A stretch of 64,000 nt of DNA from CAWCAW01 sp963793645 (lineage in GTDB: Bacteria > Actinomycetota > Acidimicrobiia > Acidimicrobiales > UBA8190): contig CAWCAW010000001.1 of the NCBI GenBank assembly GCA_963793645.1, positions 1 to 64,000 on the forward strand, written 5' to 3'. The notes beneath the pieces were generated by a model. The model was given only the letters and a program-made list of their open reading frames with translations, did no database searches and was not told the origin of the DNA. Below, one piece after another: positions 7,914 through 15,887 of this stretch. How positions within the stretch are numbered: the stretch's first letter is position 1; each line of letters begins with the position of its first letter. The position numbers and the translations under genes are program-made.

Positions 7914-8085
7914 TACACGGGGACTACCAGAAGTGCGGCTAGACGTCTCCGTGGTATCAGGCAGGCCAGTGGCGAACAGCCGCGAACTTCGGCTCATGGT
8001 TCTGGACGGCGCGGGCCTCATCCACGCGGTGAGCGCGTCGTGGACCGCTTTACCCGCGTTAGTCCCTCTGGCAGTCCATGCCGCA

Positions 8086-8469
8086 TCATGCGATGGTCAT
8101 GTCGTAGTTTTCGCGGGCCGCCAGAACCTGGCTCACATGGCTTTCGGCCCAGTCCTGAATCGCCGCTATCGGCGTGGCCAGTGAGTGACCAAGGTCGGTC
8201 AACCGATATTCGACACGCGGAGGCACCTGCGCATAGACGGTGCGGGTCAGGACGCCGTCTCGTTCGAGGGCCCGCAGGGTCTGGGTGAGGACTTTGGGGG
8301 CGACGCTCCCGACGCGAGCGCGTAGCTCGGTAAACCGCAAGGTGCCCGTCGAGAGTGCCGCGACGACCAGCACCGTCCACTTGTCTCCGATCCGGTCCAG
8401 CACCAATCGAGTGGGACAGTCAGGGTCAAAGGCATCACCACGCTCGAACGAGCTGTTGACTTGCACCAT
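8086..8469 (-). CDS. HxlR-family transcriptional regulator
   Basis: About 127-aa HxlR-type winged-helix protein. Family signatures are CPTRLVLDRIGDKWTVLVVAAL, LRFTELRARVGSVAPKVLTQTLRALERDGVLTRTVYAQVPPRVEYRLT and DLGHSL near the end. The cysteine in the N-terminal CPTR motif is the residue used for thiol or quinone/aldehyde sensing in several relatives (HypR, YodB, QorR). The ATG at 8469 has AGGAGG upstream at 11 nt; a GTG three codons earlier is too close to that site. Divergent from the NAD(P)H-binding gene, with a perfect palindrome between them. Confidence 0.85.
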   Translation of the reverse strand: MVQVNSSFERGDAFDPDCPTRLVLDRIGDKWTVLVVAALSTGTLRFTELRARVGSVAPKVLTQTLRALERDGVLTRTVYAQVPPRVEYRLTDLGHSLATPIAAIQDWAESHVSQVLAARENYDMTIA

Positions 8470-8544
8470 CGTGATCACGGCCTCCTGAATCTGTTGTTCT
8501 TGTATCAGTTACCTGTAGGTAGCTAGGGCACGTTGAAGTCGTCA

Positions 8545-8559
8545 GTAACTCTTAGTTAC
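8545..8559. promoter_or_regulatory. Probable HxlR operator palindrome
   Basis: Perfect inverted repeat GTAACTCTTAGTTAC (5-bp arms, 5-bp centre) between the divergent HxlR and oxidoreductase genes. Additional GTTACC-like half-sites occur at about 8508-8520 and 8568-8574, so several dimers could bind. This fits the HxlR-oxidoreductase arrangement known from QorR/YodB-type regulation; binding here is inferred. Confidence 0.5.
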
Positions 8560-8608
8560 CATCCCCAGAGTAACCCATCCCATCTGAGGACCCCAACAAG
8601 GAGACGCA

Positions 8609-9226
8609 ATGAAAATCGCAGTAATTGGAGGTACCGGCATGATCGGCTCGCGGGTCGTGGTCGAGGCAGCCGCCCGTGGCCATCAAGTCACCTCCGTCAG
8701 CCGCAAAGGTGATGCGCCGCAATCCAGCAACGTCGCCGTACTCAAGGCCGACGTGGCCGACCGCGCCGCCATGCGTGAATTGGCAGCCGAGAACGACGTC
8801 GTCGTGTCTGCAGTCGGCCCGAGTCGCGAACCTGGCGGCGATCCCTCCGCCTTCGCGACCACTTTGGTCGATCTCGCCGCGGCAGTGTCCAACGTGCGGT
8901 TGCTCGTCGTAGGTGGAGCGGGCTCTCTGTTCGCCGCGCCCGGCGTGCGTTTGGTGGACATTCCAGAGTTCCCCGATGCTTACAGGGCCGAAGCCCTGGC
9001 TGGCGCTGCCTCGCTCGAGGCGCTGAAGGCACTGCCGGACGCCGGCGAGTGGAGCTATCTCTCACCCGCACCCATCATCGCTCCGGGCGAACGTACTGGC
9101 CGCTACGTGATAGCCGATGACGTCCCTGCAGGCGAGACGATCTCCACTGAGGACTACGCCGTCGCGCTCGTCGATGAGATCGAGCAGCCGGCTCACTCTG
9201 GTCGCAGATTCACCGTCGCCAACTGA
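8609..9226 (+). CDS. NAD(P)H-binding epimerase/reductase-like protein
   Basis: 205-aa atypical short-chain dehydrogenase (NmrA/YwnB-like). The nucleotide-binding motif MKIAVIGGTGMIGSRVV starts at residue 1, followed by the basic SVSRKGD loop that favours NADPH, and VVVSAVGPS and LLVVGGAGSL at the ends of strands 4 and 5. The usual YxxxK catalytic pair is not evident, as in redox-sensing members. An AAGGAG ribosome site lies 6 nt before the ATG. It is divergent from an HxlR regulator, so it is likely induced by electrophiles or quinones. The reaction is unknown. Confidence 0.8.
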   Translation: MKIAVIGGTGMIGSRVVVEAAARGHQVTSVSRKGDAPQSSNVAVLKADVADRAAMRELAAENDVVVSAVGPSREPGGDPSAFATTLVDLAAAVSNVRLLVVGGAGSLFAAPGVRLVDIPEFPDAYRAEALAGAASLEALKALPDAGEWSYLSPAPIIAPGERTGRYVIADDVPAGETISTEDYAVALVDEIEQPAHSGRRFTVAN

Positions 9227-9570
9227 CCTGGAGTCGGTCAAGAGGGCTAGGAGCGACAAGGACTCTGAGTAGTGCAGGTGCGTATGGCATGCCTAGGGCT
9301 GCACTATGCGGGTGTGCGCTGATCGACGACTCGACTGCGAAATTCCAGCATACGGGCCGCGTGCGCGGTGACCGACTGCATAGGCTGCATAGGGCAACGC
9401 TGAGCGGGTCCCGAGAAAAAAGCCCCGATAAACCCCATCTTCAGCATCTCGGTGCAACGCGAAAACGCTGGTCAGCGGCCTGTGCCGTGCACGAGACGCG
9501 CCGACCAGCGTTTCAATGGGGCTCTTCGGATTTCAGCGGGGAGCCGCTCTCCTGAGATCCACCTTGAATT

Positions 9571-9627
9571 AGACGAAGGTGCTTCAAGCTTGAGGTGTGA
9601 GCCAACAATCAAAAAGCACCTTCGTCT
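9571..9627 (+). promoter_or_regulatory. Long hairpin enclosing the transposase start
   Basis: AGACGAAGGTGCTT at 9571-9584 pairs perfectly with AAGCACCTTCGTCT at 9614-9627 (14 bp, 29-nt loop). The loop contains the ribosome site and the GTG start at 9597. In transcripts entering from outside the IS this stem would form first and could limit transposase translation, while the 3' arm also codes for the N-terminus. This protective role is known for other IS families and is inferred here. Confidence 0.5.
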
Positions 9628-10913
9628 TCACGCACCCTAACGAGATTCTTGAGGCCCTGGTGGGTCTCAAAGATGTCCGGGTCCTGCATTACCAACGCCA
9701 CGGGCCCAATGTGGAGCTGATGATCGAGCAGGTCATCGACGGGGTCCGATGTCCGAGCTGCGGGGAACGGGCCCAGGTCAAAGAACGTCCGGTGGTGCAC
9801 TACGTCGACCTTCCCGTCTACGGGACAGCCATGGCACTGGCCTGGAAGAAGCACCGCATGCGCTGTGCGAATCCCCTCTGCCCGAGACGGACCTGGGTGT
9901 TATCCGATCACCGCATCGCGGCCAAGAATTGTCTGCTCACGACCAGGGCGGCCAAGTGGGCCACGGTCCAGGTCGGCAGTGGCCGGACCGTCTCTGAAGT
10001 GGCCGGTGAGCTCGACTGTGACTGGCACACGGTCAACGACGCTGTCACCACCTACGGCAGCGCCCTTTTGACCGCCGATCGCAGACGTCTCAACCAGACC
10101 ACCGCCATAGGGCTCGATGAGACATCGTTCGTCAGACAGGGCTCACACCATCACACCAACTACGCCACGACGGTCGCCGACGTCGAGAACCATCAGATCA
10201 TCGATATCCTCCCGAGCCGCAAATTCGACGACGTGGCGGGCTGGATCGACAAACAGCCCCAGGCCTGGAAAGAGCGCATCTGTTACGGGGCCCTGGACAT
10301 GTCGGTGACCTACGCGGCGGTGTACACGGTCATGCTGCCCAGAGCCCGACAGGTGGTCGATCCTTTTCACGCCGTCTCGCTCGCCAACCGCTGCCTCGAC
10401 GCCATCCGCCGCCGGGTCCAAACCGAGCAGCTCGGGCACCGGGGCCGACGCGACGATCCGCTGTATCGGGCCCGCCGAGCCCTGCTCATGGGCGAGGAGA
10501 AGCTCGACCACGGCGCCACCGAGCGTCTTGCCTCACTGCTCGCTCTCGGCGACCCCAATGCAGAGGTCGCCATTGCCTACCGAATCAAAGAACGCCTGCG
10601 TGACTTCTACAAGGCGTCCAATCCCTACGAGGCCCGCACCATGCTCGCCGAGCTCGAGCGACACTGCTCCAAGAAGGCCATGCCACCTGAGATCCAAAAG
10701 CTCGGCAAGACCATTCGGAAGTGGTTCGACAAGCTGTGCAACTACCACCTGGCCAAGGTGTCCAACGGCCCCACCGAATCACTCAACAACCTGATCAAGC
10801 GCATCAAGAGGATCGGCTTCGGCTTCCGCAACTTCGAGAACTACCGGATACGGGCCTTGCTCTATGCCGGCAAACCGAATTGGCGGGTCCTAGGCTCGAT
10901 CGTCGTCACATGA
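9597..10913 (+). CDS. ISL3-family DDE transposase
   Basis: 438-aa transposase. The N-terminal zinc-binding region shows CPSCGER followed by CANPLCPRRTW, then an HTH-like segment (GRTVSEVAGELDCDWHTVNDAV). The DDE catalytic region is visible as GLDETSFV, YGALDMSVTYA and QVVDPFHAVSLAN, with the late conserved NGPTESLNNLIKRIKRIGFGFRNFENYRIRALL block, which is the ISL3 hallmark (written here only to show order). The start is a GTG at 9597 after GAGG. The protein is full length for the family and without frameshift, so the element is probably active. Confidence 0.93.
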   Translation: MSQQSKSTFVFTHPNEILEALVGLKDVRVLHYQRHGPNVELMIEQVIDGVRCPSCGERAQVKERPVVHYVDLPVYGTAMALAWKKHRMRCANPLCPRRTWVLSDHRIAAKNCLLTTRAAKWATVQVGSGRTVSEVAGELDCDWHTVNDAVTTYGSALLTADRRRLNQTTAIGLDETSFVRQGSHHHTNYATTVADVENHQIIDILPSRKFDDVAGWIDKQPQAWKERICYGALDMSVTYAAVYTVMLPRARQVVDPFHAVSLANRCLDAIRRRVQTEQLGHRGRRDDPLYRARRALLMGEEKLDHGATERLASLLALGDPNAEVAIAYRIKERLRDFYKASNPYEARTMLAELERHCSKKAMPPEIQKLGKTIRKWFDKLCNYHLAKVSNGPTESLNNLIKRIKRIGFGFRNFENYRIRALLYAGKPNWRVLGSIVVT

Positions 10914-11115
10914 GCGCCGTCGACCCCGCTGAAATCCGAAGAGCCTTCAATGGTGGCGGGGGTTCAGGACCATCACGCACCTTCGGGCTCCAGACCCGAC
11001 GAAGTCGCTGGTCACGGGACCTGCACTATGCAGCCGCCCAGGCGCTGCACTACTCAATGTCGGCGCTCCGCCGTTGAAGTCCCGAGAAATCCGCTGCCCT
11101 GTCGGTCCTGGTGAG

Positions 11116-11138
11116 ACCTTCGGCTTCGTACCGAAGGT
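11116..11138. other. Small perfect hairpin
   Basis: ACCTTCGG at 11116-11123 pairs with CCGAAGGT at 11131-11138 across a 7-nt loop. It lies downstream of the small leftward gene ending at 11170 and could act as its terminator, but no T-run follows on either strand. Confidence 0.3.
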
Positions 11139-11169
11139 AGTCCTGGCCTTACACCCGGGCTAATTGCCC

Positions 11170-11337
11170 CTACTGCTCTTCCATTCGGGCGATGATCCCT
11201 CGCAGCCGTCTCACTTCCTCCACCAGTTCCAGCACGACCCGGTCCATCAGCGTGTGACGTTCCCGGGCTCCGCCCTCGATGCTCGCAAGACGCTCCTCGG
11301 TCAGGTTGCCGATGTCCGATACCATCTTTACGAACAT
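11170..11337 (-). CDS. Small helical protein, function unknown
   Basis: 55-aa protein from the ATG at 11337, almost wholly helical: EERLASIEGGARERHTLMDRVVLELVEEVRRLRGIIARMEEQ has heptad-like spacing of hydrophobic residues and would form a coiled coil. An earlier in-frame start at 11361 is possible. The start codon lies inside the perfect SOS-box palindrome at 11330-11345, so expression may be LexA-controlled. No family recognised; a real gene is suggested by the composition but not proved. Confidence 0.4.
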   Translation of the reverse strand: MFVKMVSDIGNLTEERLASIEGGARERHTLMDRVVLELVEEVRRLRGIIARMEEQ

Positions 11338-11345
11338 ATGTTCGT
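11330..11345. promoter_or_regulatory. Candidate LexA (SOS) box
   Basis: ACGAACATATGTTCGT is a perfect 16-bp palindrome containing GAAC-N4-GTTC with flanking CG, the core of the actinobacterial LexA site (consensus TCGAACNNNNGTTCGA). It lies 38 bp before the GTG of the rightward gene at 11384 and covers the start of the leftward small gene, so it could control both. LexA binding is inferred from the motif alone. Confidence 0.6.
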
Positions 11346-11383
11346 ACCCTGAATCTGTCAAGGGGCAGGCGTAACCTCGGTCG

Positions 11384-12391
11384 GTGAACCCTCAACGGCC
11401 GACCGACCCTCCGGGGGGCTCGGCTTCACCTCCGGATGGGCCAATGGAGCGAAACGCCGCTGTCGATATCGCTCCGAGTTTGACGGTCACGATCGATGGG
11501 CCAAGCGCGGTCGGCGCCCAGGTAGATCTCGAAGCCGCTGACCTCGGGCCAATCATCACTTCTGAAGTGGCACGTGGGCTACGGCCGGACCTCGATGATC
11601 CGACCAGGCTGACCAACGGGGCTCTTCATCCGCGCTACGCAGAGTGGATCAGCTCTCGAACTTGGACCGATCAGCATCCGCTGAACGGTTACCTCACGCA
11701 TGAGGATCGTCTCGGTCCCCTGGTTGACGATCGTGGCTACTTTGACCGCAAGAGAGTCGGCCAGGAACTTGGGCCGTCAGGCTCGAAGTATTGGCTCGTA
11801 GATGGACCACTGCCGACCAAGGCGAAGATTCCCGTGCTGGCTCAACTGCTTAAGGCGCCTGCAGGGGAGGTTGAGGCGGTCGTCGAGCAGGAGCGGCTCG
11901 CCCGGGACGAGTACCGGTCGATGATTTCTGGCTGCCGCACGATGCCTTACAAGCTCCTCACGTATGAGCAGATTCGAGCAGGCGTCCCTTGTCCAGGCTG
12001 CGGCCATCCGTGGATTGGGCGACAGAAAGCGGTCGACAAGGACCAAGAGCGATGGCGAGCCATGCACGGTGAGTGCTGTGCGGGGCGGAACGGCTACACC
12101 GATGGCCCGGTGCACTGCATGCGCTGCTGTGGCGTCCCAGCGCCGAGTCCAGAACAGCTTACGGCAATCATGCAGATCCTTCACGAAGCAGAGGCCCGGC
12201 GACAACGCGAAGAGCAGAGGTTGGCACATGAATCGCCCGAGGTGCAACGACAACGGCACAAACAAGCAGCGCTCAAGCGAGACAAGCGAATCACGAAGCT
12301 GGAGGAGGAGCTAGCTCGGCTTCGGGAGGAGCAAGCTCAAGATGGACCTCCGCGTGAGGATTCAGACTTCATGCACCGGCACAAGGACTAG
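11384..12391 (+). CDS. Hypothetical protein with cysteine-rich (zinc-ribbon-like) centre
   Basis: 335 aa, no family recognised. The N-terminal 60 residues are Pro/Gly-rich and low in complexity. The middle contains an HTH-like segment (PTKAKIPVLAQLLKAPAGEVEAVVEQERLARDEYRS split by linkers). It is followed by CPGCGHPWIG and then HGECCAGRNGY and CMRCCG, which together supply enough Cys/His for one or two zinc sites. The C-terminal 70 residues form a charged coiled coil (RITKLEEELARLREEQAQ). Start GTG at 11384 lies 38 bp after the SOS-box palindrome, suggesting DNA-damage induction. A nucleic-acid-binding role is a guess. Confidence 0.6.
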   Translation: MNPQRPTDPPGGSASPPDGPMERNAAVDIAPSLTVTIDGPSAVGAQVDLEAADLGPIITSEVARGLRPDLDDPTRLTNGALHPRYAEWISSRTWTDQHPLNGYLTHEDRLGPLVDDRGYFDRKRVGQELGPSGSKYWLVDGPLPTKAKIPVLAQLLKAPAGEVEAVVEQERLARDEYRSMISGCRTMPYKLLTYEQIRAGVPCPGCGHPWIGRQKAVDKDQERWRAMHGECCAGRNGYTDGPVHCMRCCGVPAPSPEQLTAIMQILHEAEARRQREEQRLAHESPEVQRQRHKQAALKRDKRITKLEEELARLREEQAQDGPPREDSDFMHRHKD

Positions 12392-12449
12392 GTCATCACC
12401 TACGAGTGAAACTACGCAGCAGGGCATCCATCAAAATCCACCTCACCGA

Positions 12450-12918
12450 ACACGGGGGATCTATTTTGCGGCCACCGTCAGCAACACAGTTGGTGGAAAC
12501 GCCGTAGTCTGCCCGCTTGTCTATGGCATCACGAGCATCAGAAACTACTTCACGTTCCGGGTTCAGGATGGCCCGAACGGCGCGCCCGAAGCCGTGAGCT
12601 ATCAAATAATCCAAACCTCAGGAGTCTTCACATCTGGCTTCCACGCCCTCCTCCTCGACAATGACACCGACATCCCGTATTACGACAGCTGGAACATCCT
12701 CCAGCCCAGACACTCAGACCAGGCTGGCGATGCTCATTGAAGGCGACTACGGAAGGTTCTTCGTAGACGGTCGCCTCGTCTTTCAGCGCGTTATCGACGA
12801 ACTACCCAACTACACGGTTGCCGTCGGCACGACAGTTCTGGCGAATAACTTGCAGGACGCCGCGAACTCCACCTTCACAGATGTTGTATTCCGCGCAGAG
12901 TCTCCAGCATCGTCCTGA
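12450..12918 (+). pseudogene. Remnant of an extracellular beta-sandwich (DUF1080/LamG-like) protein
   Basis: One frame codes for GIYFAATVSNTVGGNAVVCPLVYG...NYFTFRVQ and ends near 12740; the following part, LIEGDYGRFFVDGRLVFQRV...VAVGTTVLANNLQDAANSTFTDVVFRA, continues in the next frame from about 12720. Joined, they resemble the carbohydrate-binding-like sandwich of DUF1080 or concanavalin-type domains (strand pattern ending in a DNVRV-like motif, here TDVVFRA). No start, signal peptide or N-terminal part is visible, so this is a 3' fragment with a frameshift. The precise family is uncertain. Confidence 0.45.
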
Positions 12919-13076
12919 CAACGTCGCCCTCCACCGGAATGGACAACAGCCCACCCGATACAGACGGGTTGCTCGTCCCTCACTCCGCCATTCCACACTG
13001 ATCGGCGTAGGGACACCGGCGCGAAAGGTGGTTACTCGGTGCATTGTTAAGTCGGGCGCCGCCCTAAACTTCTCCC

Positions 13077-13934
13077 ATGGCGCGGACTTGCGTCTTTTGT
13101 GGTGGAGTGCCGCTTACCCGAGAGCATGTGTTCCCTCGCTGGTTGGAGCGCGTCTTGCCCGAACAAGAGCGCTCGAGGGGTCAGGACGTATCCGTGGTTC
13201 CTGGCGAATTCATCACAGCGGCTGTTATGCCGGCAACGACCCGTCGAATGGGCGAGAGGTTTACCGAAGCAACCGTGACTCGCGTCTGCAGACCCTGTAA
13301 CAACGGCTGGATGAACGACCTTGAAGAAGCTTCTCGATCCGTCTTGAAGCCGCTCATCGGCGGCGAGGAAGGCTCCGTCGACCGCGGGTCAGCGGAAGAC
13401 CTGGCCACTTGGGTGACGAAAACGTGCTTCATGGCACAGCTCACACATCCAGCGAGCGCCGCCGTACCGCCGGAGGACTACAGGTGGCTCTACAAGCACC
13501 GCACACCACCCGCCGATACTCATGTGTGGGCGCTCAACATCGAGGCCGAGGATTGGGCCCTTCGAATGCAACACTTCGGCGTTCTCTACGGAGAACGTGG
13601 ACAGAACGACTACTCGGAGCCTTGCAATACCTATTCGACGACCATCGGGTTAGGCCGAGTTGCGTTCTGCGTAATGGGCAGCACGAATTCCTCAATGGTC
13701 TTGCCATCCCTCGACATGGTGACACCTCTCGACGCTGTTCGCCTATGGCCTAACCCTCAGGCATTTAAGTGGGGCGGCGTCACGCCTCTTGAAGACGAAG
13801 ACGCCTGGCTCGTCAGCGACCTATTACGGCTGTGGATCGGTGACGATGACGATTTATTCCTCGGCGCCTTGATGGAGCTCGGGCTCCGTCGCAGTGATAC
13901 TCGCTATCAGGATCCTGGCAGCGCGAGGAGCTAG
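13077..13934 (+). CDS. HNH-like endonuclease domain protein
   Basis: 285 aa. The N-terminal part has the zinc-finger HNH pattern of the HNH_5-like group: CVFCGG (Cys5, Cys8), LTREHVFPRWLERVLP with the catalytic-type EH, and RVCRPCNNGWMNDLE (Cys71, Cys74, paired Asn). The remaining 200 residues are not recognised and may recognise a target or partner. Proteins with this layout are common as single genes in accessory regions of actinobacteria and are often taken to be defence or mobile-element nucleases. It lies between the IS/pseudogene region and a run of hypothetical leftward genes. Confidence 0.65.
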   Translation: MARTCVFCGGVPLTREHVFPRWLERVLPEQERSRGQDVSVVPGEFITAAVMPATTRRMGERFTEATVTRVCRPCNNGWMNDLEEASRSVLKPLIGGEEGSVDRGSAEDLATWVTKTCFMAQLTHPASAAVPPEDYRWLYKHRTPPADTHVWALNIEAEDWALRMQHFGVLYGERGQNDYSEPCNTYSTTIGLGRVAFCVMGSTNSSMVLPSLDMVTPLDAVRLWPNPQAFKWGGVTPLEDEDAWLVSDLLRLWIGDDDDLFLGALMELGLRRSDTRYQDPGSARS

Positions 13935-13957
13935 CCAGCGACGATCGTCGCCGTCTG

Positions 13958-14380
13958 TCAGTCCCGAAAGTATCGGTGGACACTCGCGACCTGCCCAACC
14001 CAAAACTCAAGTCTCTGGGCTGCCGTACTTTGACGCGGCAGAAGCTGCATTTCGATCGCAAGCTCAAAGAAGCCTGGTCCCGCGTCGTTCTCATTTAGGT
14101 ATTGCACCAGGGCGGAAAGCATGGCGCCGATTTGGTCGTAGGTATCGGAGGTAACTCGGCCGAGAAGGTATCCCATGGCCCCTCGCTCGTCTTCACGATC
14201 GAAGTCAAATGGTCGAAGATCCGTCCGGCGGGCGAGCACCGCATTGAGTTCGGTGTAGCTCGTCGTAGTGGCGAGCCGTCCTCGTTCCTCAAGAAAGCGG
14301 CGCGCGGCTGCAGCTAAGACATCCCACTCCTCGTCATCTCGCCCATATCTCATTAGTTCCGCTCCCAAAGTCTGCGGCAT
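13958..14380 (-). CDS. Hypothetical protein
   Basis: 140 aa, mainly helical, acidic and soluble (EEWDVLAAAARRFLEERGRLATTTSYTELNAVL then RPFDFDREDERGAMGYLLGRVTSDTY). The first part resembles an N-terminal winged-helix-like fold of proteins that regulate small operons, with the sentence-like unit ATTTSYTELNAVLARRT comparable to the AddA/'restriction-associated' helical domains; the match is weak. No family assigned. It is last in a leftward group with the membrane protein at 14420 and the methyltransferase at 15097. Confidence 0.5.
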   Translation of the reverse strand: MPQTLGAELMRYGRDDEEWDVLAAAARRFLEERGRLATTTSYTELNAVLARRTDLRPFDFDREDERGAMGYLLGRVTSDTYDQIGAMLSALVQYLNENDAGPGFFELAIEMQLLPRQSTAAQRLEFWVGQVASVHRYFRD

Positions 14381-14419
14381 TTTGGTAATACCCCGCAGCG
14401 GACGGACACTTGCGGCGCC

Positions 14420-15100
14420 CTACGGTGTCGCATCGCTACCAAGTTGCGCTCGCAATCGGCTCAATGCCTCCTGGACATTCTCATCAAATTGTACGGGGAA
14501 CGGAAGTCGCTCGTGAGTCTCATTTTCTCCTCGAACCCAGGCCGACTGAAGTAGCCGGGCATGGGCCAGAAACTCCTGAAAGCTCTCGGGAGGTGGAAAT
14601 TGTTCGAGTAGCCCCGCCTTGCCGACAAGAAGATCCACAAGGGTCGAGTTGATCGAGAGGATGCTCTCGACAATGCTTGACTTCACGGGATCGCCCTTTA
14701 ATTCAACGATGTGATCGACGACTCTCCACTCAGAGCTATCGGGTCCGATGCGGCTCCTCAGCCGCCTGCTTTCCGATCTCAGCATGAAGAGGGGACCGTA
14801 CAGCTCGTTCATCTGGAGGAGAACCCGCGTTCGTTTTGAAGTCTCGTCAGCTGATTGCTGCTGTTGCGTCAGCAGAGACTGCTGCAACTCATCGCTCTTT
14901 TCGGCAAGTTCTCGCTGAAGATTAGCTTGGCGGCCGGCGGCGACACCGTCCAACTTTTGCTGTTTTCGGTTTCCCATGAAGGTCAACACGGCAGCGAGCA
15001 GCGCGACTGCTGCGGCGATGCTGGCGGCGACTATCGCGCCCGAGTCCGAGGAGGATGAGGATGAAGCAGTCGCTCCCGCCAACAGGTGGACCATCATCAC
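14420..15100 (-). CDS. Membrane-anchored coiled-coil protein, unknown function
   Basis: 226 aa. One N-terminal membrane helix (GAIVAASIAAAVALLAAVLTFMGN) is followed by a basic stop-transfer (RKQQK) and a long Gln/Glu-rich coiled coil (LQRELAEKSDELQQSLLTQQQQ), then a helical cytoplasmic region with RVLLQMNELYGPLFMLRSESRRLR. This resembles small single-pass anchors found next to phage-defence genes, but no named family is recognised. Its start overlaps the methyltransferase stop by ATGA at 15097-15100, so the two are translationally coupled. Confidence 0.55.
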   Translation of the reverse strand: MMMVHLLAGATASSSSSSDSGAIVAASIAAAVALLAAVLTFMGNRKQQKLDGVAAGRQANLQRELAEKSDELQQSLLTQQQQSADETSKRTRVLLQMNELYGPLFMLRSESRRLRSRIGPDSSEWRVVDHIVELKGDPVKSSIVESILSINSTLVDLLVGKAGLLEQFPPPESFQEFLAHARLLQSAWVRGENETHERLPFPVQFDENVQEALSRLRAQLGSDATP

Positions 15101-15723
15101 TTCCGTCCGTCATTGCGTGCCCAAAGATTGATCCACTGACCTGCCACGACACCTTCGTCAAGAGAGGATCGAACGGAAAGAAATCCGGCATCGGCCGCCA
15201 AGCGGGTGGCGTCCGATGGGCTGAGGTAGTGAAACCAGCGTCGGTGACCCGATTGATCGGCGCGCCACTCGTCTCCGCTTCCGGATGGAATGCTGCAGAA
15301 GAGAACTCCATCCGGCCGTAGGACGCGCCGAGCTTCTCGCATGGCTGTCAGGATCTCTTCGTCAGGCATGTGGACGAGAGACGCGCACATCCAGATTCCT
15401 TCGAACGTCTCACTGGTAAAGGGCAATGCTCTGAGATCGCCACGTACCGCGTGGGCCGCGGTTGTACGGGACACGCGCTTTACGAACTCCCAAGAGAGAT
15501 CAAGAGCAACGGTCGGGTGGCTCGTCTGGGCGAAAACCGCAGAGTCCCTGCCCGGTCCCGCTCCAGCATCGAGCACCGCACCAGTGCTGGTGGTTAAGGC
15601 CCCAAGAAACTCGCTACGAAGTGCTCGAAAGTCGACGTCCAGGTATCGGTGCGCATAGAGCTCTGGGGACCGTTCGTAGGCGTCAATTGTCTCTCGAAGT
15701 CGCTCTTCAGCCGTCGCTAGCAT
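15097..15723 (-). CDS. SAM-dependent class I methyltransferase
   Basis: 208-aa small-molecule-type methyltransferase from the ATG at 15723. Motif I is VLDAGAGPGRDSAVFA, the post-I acidic residue is in VALDLS, GDLRALPFTSETFEGIWMCASLVHM covers motifs II-III, and EARRVLRPDGVLFCSI is the standard motif following strand 5. It ends WINLWARND, as in UbiE/Methyltransf_25-type proteins. The substrate is unknown. An upstream frame extension to 15813 has no convincing initiation site. Coupled with the downstream membrane protein. Confidence 0.8.
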   Translation of the reverse strand: MLATAEERLRETIDAYERSPELYAHRYLDVDFRALRSEFLGALTTSTGAVLDAGAGPGRDSAVFAQTSHPTVALDLSWEFVKRVSRTTAAHAVRGDLRALPFTSETFEGIWMCASLVHMPDEEILTAMREARRVLRPDGVLFCSIPSGSGDEWRADQSGHRRWFHYLSPSDATRLAADAGFLSVRSSLDEGVVAGQWINLWARNDGRK

Positions 15724-15887
15724 GTCCGTCGGTCCTTTTGGTAGGTCTCCCTGGCGTGACCTTACAGACCGGGTGTGTCCAACAGGGGACCGAGCTGTTC
15801 CATTCCTGCCCATGGGCCTGCTACGGGTCTCAAGGAACCATGACCCCCAAGCCGGCGGCTGGAGAGCCCGCGTGCCTCATCCGCATC

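Larger units (their letters stand above)
9520..10945 (+). mobile_element. ISL3-family insertion sequence, complete
   Basis: 1,426-bp element with perfect 22-bp terminal inverted repeats (9520-9541 and 10924-10945, outer end GGCTCTTCGG). It is flanked by an exact 8-bp target duplication TTCAATGG at 9512-9519 and 10946-10953, the length expected for ISL3. It holds a single transposase gene on the + strand. Intact ends, duplication and uninterrupted reading frame indicate a recent insertion. It landed in the inverted-repeat-bounded segment described separately and disrupts no recognisable gene. Confidence 0.93.
9266..11056. repeat. Segment bounded by 12-bp perfect inverted repeats, interrupted by the IS
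   Basis: TGAGTAGTGCAG at 9266-9277 is exactly inverted as CTGCACTACTCA at 11045-11056. Subterminal copies of CTGCACTATG occur at 9299 and 11021. Removing the ISL3 element and one target copy leaves about 357 bp with no gene, the size of a MITE-like element. Inside the left part, AAACGCTGGTC at 9463-9473 pairs with GACCAGCGTTT at 9503-9513. The IS target site overlaps the right arm of that hairpin. No target duplication flanks the outer repeats, so mobility of the outer element is uncertain. The 9227-9519 and 10954-11169 stretches hold no other recognisable gene. Confidence 0.4.

Noticed and set aside
7837..8184. 115-aa open frame on the + strand after marR
   Set aside because: Overlaps the ends of both regulators, no ribosome site and no recognisable domain.
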